NCBI RefSeq assembly: GCF_016859285.1
Contig: NC_053413.1
Coordinates: 16,139,501 to 16,203,500 of the forward strand
Direction: 5' to 3'
Length of the DNA stretch: 64,000 bases
From: Xiphias gladius
Lineage: Eukaryota > Chordata > Actinopteri > Istiophoriformes > Xiphiidae
How positions within the stretch are numbered: position 1 is the stretch's first letter; each line of letters opens with the position of its first letter. Of this stretch, positions 60,230 through 64,000 are shown piece after piece. The position numbers were made by a program, and so were the translations under genes. The notes beneath the pieces were generated by a model. It searched no databases. It saw only the letters and a program-made list of their open reading frames with translations, and was not told where the DNA came from.

Positions 60230-60500
60230 TATTAAGTCTTTTGTGGCTCTGGAGGATCTTTTTTTAAGTCAGAAAAATAGCCCTGATGATACCGTAGTGA
60301 TGCCTTCAGGGTTATGTCTGTGTGTGTGTGCTTGGAGACTACTAATTGATAACAGAAAAGGCAGTGTAATAAACGGGGGTTGTGGAGTTTAAAAGACAGA
60401 GAGGGTGTAACACAAGATGCTACAGATGCATTATGGGAAGCGTGGGATGCAGTCAGGATATCTTGGCCTCTGCAGCTTCAGTTTGAACGTCCTTTTAAAA
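60230..60500. repeat. Dispersed teleost repeat
   Basis: TTTTGTGGCTCTGGAGGATC, then GCTTGGAGACTACTAATTGA and GCATTATGGGAAGCGTGGGA. I recall this pattern from other fish genomes; no family name assigned. Confidence 0.45.
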
Positions 60501-61640
60501 ATTTAACTCATATTAGCATTATGGAAGGACACGCTACTTTATATTCACTGCAATAGCAACCATATTATAATTTTTTTTTTTTAATTTTATTTAATTTTTT
60601 GGATTTTTTTTTCAAGCTGGCTTGTTTGGTTTGGGCTTTTCTCCAGTCCACAGTTTTTAGCATACAGGCATCTGAGGGAAACTGAAGGACTTGACAGTGA
60701 TCCTTGCACCTGCTCATGAGACAAACCCAAACAGGGTTATTTGAGTAGTGTTTACACCCAGACTTAAGTTTCTGGCAGGCAGCTGTCACAGTGTGGACAG
60801 TGAACAGTCTTTGTGCTTAATCTATAAATAATACTTTTTTTTTTGCTAGCATCTTAACCAGTGGTACCACCCTTCTGCTTAATTTTTTTTTGTATTATGT
60901 AAACCTGCATCTGTACTAATGATCTACAGCATAAGGGCGTTTGAACAGTTTTTTACAAGTTAACTTTATTGCAACACAACACTTTCCTTCAATTTCAAGT
61001 TCAATTTCTTCCACTGTTTTGGGAATCTTTGCAAGAACGAGTTTCCTCAGAAACAGACATCACAATTGAATTTGCGTCTCAGGTTACTTATGACTAGATG
61101 AGCATTTGCTTTGTCAGCTTTTCCCAATAACTGATTAAATACTTACAGTATCGTTTAAACAGGGAATAATGGTTCGACAACTGAATGTCAAATATGCTCC
61201 TTGGGGGAATTGTTATTCTCTTGAAAATAGAATAAAACAAGTGTAATGACACAAGGATACAAATATGGCAATGAATAATTTAAACTTCGGCATGCATTCA
61301 TGCACTGCACATGCGATGCAGGATGTTTTGTAAGCTTCGGAGGTCACATATGTTTGAATGAAAAGGGAACTCTGACTTGTCGAGGAAGTAAGAGACAGTA
61401 GATAGATACATCACTGAGCCATCCTAAAAATGGAAACACGAGAAAGGAAGAGAGCTCAGAGAACCACAGGGCATAAAAGACACAGTTGAGGGAAGTGGGC
61501 TGCTGTATGTCAATCAAAACGCTGAGAGACAAGGAGCGGAGGAGTCTGAAAGCTGTGATGCAGGGAGGTGTTGCGAGAGGGGAGAAGAGAGAGACAAGAA
61601 TGAAAAGCTTTGTGAATCTCTGCCATGGAAACAGCAACAA

Positions 61641-61641
<1 letters not shown>

Positions 61642-61703
<62 letters not shown>
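61642..61703. repeat. (CGCA)n(CA)n microsatellite
   Basis: A few CGCA units grade into a pure CA run. Confidence 0.95.
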
Positions 61704-61706
<3 letters not shown>

Positions 61707-62989
61707 AATACATGTATACAGACACAAAAGTACATCCAGTCCAGAGCTATTAATGTTATATAGCATCACAACAACCATCAAACTAATCAAGGAGTCCCTG
61801 TCACAACAGAAGCTGTTGTTTCAGGTTCCGGACAGACTGTTGGAAACTCAGCCAGGGAGAGGAAGTGTTTATAGAGTGAAGGGGCCTGAAGATGATCAGC
61901 TGGTGCGTCAGTTTACATTCTAGTTATCATCTGCTTCAAAATGTTTCTCCCTCTTCTGTTACTTTACTTCAAAAGCAAATACTGTCATTGTTATTGTGAA
62001 TGCTATGTTAAACTTTAATGTATTTACGCTACCAAAAAAAAAAAAAAAAATCCTACCGACAGAGAAAATTCAATGTCTCTACAGTAAACTCAGTCAATTC
62101 AGCCATGAATAAAATAACCACGGTGCCTGCTGTGTGACTCAGTCTGGTGTTATATTTTCACTGTTTCAACAAAGACCAAGTTTGGGTAGTGATAAGGTTT
62201 CAGAGCTTTCCTGATATGTTTGCGCCCCCTGTCCTCGGTCTCAGCGGTAGTCGGCAGATTCTCAGCCTGGTGGTGAAGAGTCATAATTACTGCCAGTTTG
62301 TGTTCTTGTGGGTGGTGGGAATCAAACAGCAAACACTGATCAGTGTGAGTCGATTTCCTGCAAACTTCAATTTTCAAGCTACCCCCTACTTAATACGGCA
62401 CAGTCCAGGAAGGCAAGAGTATTTTTTTCTGTGATTCCTAAGGTAAAAGTGATGCTGCTGTCAAGTGGGTTGCTGAATTTAGAGAAGGCTCTCATTTCTA
62501 AACATATCTGCATATCAACATGGGTACTGAAACCAACAGCTAGGTATGATGAAACACTTCAAAGTTCTCCTTCCCTCTGCGTCCATACTGATATTTTCAA
62601 CAATGCATGTTTTTGGGTTGATCGGGGCACATACCCCAGGATAAGAGTAGCTCTGCATAGGCTTGAAACTGCAACCCAAATCCAGCCAAGACCTGTGTCT
62701 TTAAGACCTGGCCTGGCTGAACTTGACTAGTACTGCCACAATTGAAAATCCCTGACCATTAGCTTTGCGGGACTAATGTAGCACATTGGCAACACAGTCC
62801 GTCCCTCTAGGCATGGCATATCTACTTGCAACACATGGAAGAACATGGACTGCTGGCACGGTCAAAAAGAAAAATTTCTTTAAGCTGCACTAATTTATAT
62901 AATTATATTAACAGCTGGTAAAAAAATTTTGTGTAATATGGAACCCATGGGGAATTATTACTTTACTCTACAATTCCCCTAATCCCTCT

Positions 62990-63175
62990 AGTGGGCGACT
63001 GTGGCTCAGGAGGTAGAGCGGGTCGTTTGCTCACCGGAGGGGCGATGGTATGATCCGCGGGTCCTCCAGTCCGCTGTATCATCTGGGAGTGTGTGTGTGT
63101 GTATGAATAGGAAAGCGCTAGTCGATATGACCAGAGAAGCGCTGTGTAAGTGCAGCCCATTTACCATTTAAACCT
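62990..63175 (+). repeat. tRNA-derived dispersed repeat, internally deleted
   Basis: Head GTGGCTCAGGAGGTAGAGCG resembles a pol III A box, followed by a degenerate B box (GGTATGATCC). A GTGTGTGTGTGTATGAATAG segment and the tail GTGTAAGTGCAGCCCATTTA then CCATTT follow. A common percomorph repeat, about 190 bases here. Confidence 0.6.
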
Positions 63176-64000
63176 TTGGAGTGTTTTAGAGTTTTTTCAC
63201 GGCTGTCATCTAATTTGTTTTCAGCAGCAGCAGGCAGCAAAAAATTTTAAACCCACTGTATGCTACCTGCCCAACACCAAAGCAAAGACAGACAGTTAGC
63301 AACCAGCTGGTGAGCATAGTGGAGTATTAAGCAGCTAAAGAGACAAATATTTCCCTTAAGAGATGGTGGAGACAAACACAGAGCTTAAAGTAGAGTGAAT
63401 GTTGAACTTAATATTCCACAGGGGGCCAAAAACACAATTCCCCATAAATGCTAGATGGGTTAATAACATGCTAACACACAAATATAAGTCACATATATAG
63501 GTTTGCAATAGTTTACATTAGTTTGAAATTCTCGCCAGTGCACTTTTGAATGTACTGGTCCGTCTCTTTGACAGAGGATGCGTAAACAGAAATAGCGCAT
63601 TCCTTTTGTGAACATTAGGGATGAATGATAGGGATATAAGGCTACCTGTGGTTGATGAGGAGATGAGATGGCAGGCAGACTGAGTGAGTGAAAGCTTTCT
63701 GATATAGCCGGGTTCATATTTGTTGCCTTATCATCCTTTATTTTAAAATCTGTGTTGAATGGCTTGAGGAGAGAGAGAGGAGAGGAGAGGAGGGGAGTGG
63801 AGACTTGGTGTACTACATCAGCAGCACTCGAGGAGAACACTGTGTTCCTGGCCCACTTCTCGTGCAGCTTGACAAGTCCAAAGAGTGGACAGGTGGTGTG
63901 GGGATGGTGCTGGAATGGTATAATGAGATGATAACCAATCGCCATGTGGCATCGCCCGCTCTTCGTATGGAACGAGAAGAGTCTGCGTGCCCACAGTGAC

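Larger units (their letters stand above)
55598..64000 (-). other. adcy1: Large adcy1 intron (5' part outside window)
   Basis: 8.4 kb in which I found no exon for the FADIVGF metal-binding block or the first membrane domain. Holds a fold-back arm (56562-56672), other repeat copies near 60230-60500 and 62990-63175, and (CA)n at 61642-61703. Probably one intron; an unseen short exon cannot be excluded. Confidence 0.6.

Noticed and set aside
62990-63060. tRNA gene
   Set aside because: A-box-like and degenerate B-box-like segments belong to a tRNA-derived repeat with a known fish repeat tail; no cloverleaf with intact anticodon arm can be drawn.
63460-63945. 161-residue minus-strand frame near the window end as an adcy1 5' exon
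   Set aside because: The translation has no adenylyl cyclase motif and no phase-0 donor leading to the exon at 55597.

Overview
The window is vertebrate nuclear DNA, almost certainly from a ray-finned (percomorph-type) teleost. The evidence is multi-exon genes with GT-AG introns, teleost-type forms of known vertebrate proteins, many long (CA)n tracts, and dispersed repeats typical of percomorph genomes (a Tc1-like element, tRNA-like repeats and a fold-back element). There are no operons or CRISPR arrays, and no structural RNA genes were seen.

Layout: (1) 1-22,080, plus strand: tns3 (tensin 3) from inside its C2 domain to the stop codon at 20,448, then a roughly 1.6 kb 3' UTR; the 5' end lies before the window. 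(2) 22,081-29,660: intergenic DNA with simple and dispersed repeats. (3) 29,660-34,890, plus strand: complete igfbp3 in four coding exons. (4) 34,970-37,140, minus strand: complete igfbp1 in four coding exons, tail-to-tail with igfbp3. (5) 39,060-40,040, minus strand: a small three-exon gene for a 197-residue protein that I do not recognise with certainty; position and size make it a candidate ccdc201 orthologue. (6) 43,583-55,597, minus strand: the last 16 coding exons of adcy1 (type 1, Ca2+/calmodulin-stimulated adenylyl cyclase). (7) 55,598-64,000: no further adcy1 exon was recognised, so this is probably one large intron and the 5' exons lie past the window end.

Order and orientation match the human 7p13-p12 block ADCY1 - IGFBP1 - IGFBP3 - TNS3, read from the other strand. 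The genes are not one pathway. Igfbp1 and Igfbp3 are secreted IGF carriers, tensin 3 links integrin adhesions to actin and phosphotyrosine signalling, and adenylyl cyclase 1 makes cAMP at the plasma membrane. Their linkage is ancestral.

All exon coordinates were set by hand from splice consensus, phase continuity and resemblance to the known families. Every adjacent exon pair listed is phase-compatible. Gene, exon and motif calls come from reading the sequence; family alignments are from memory and no search was run.
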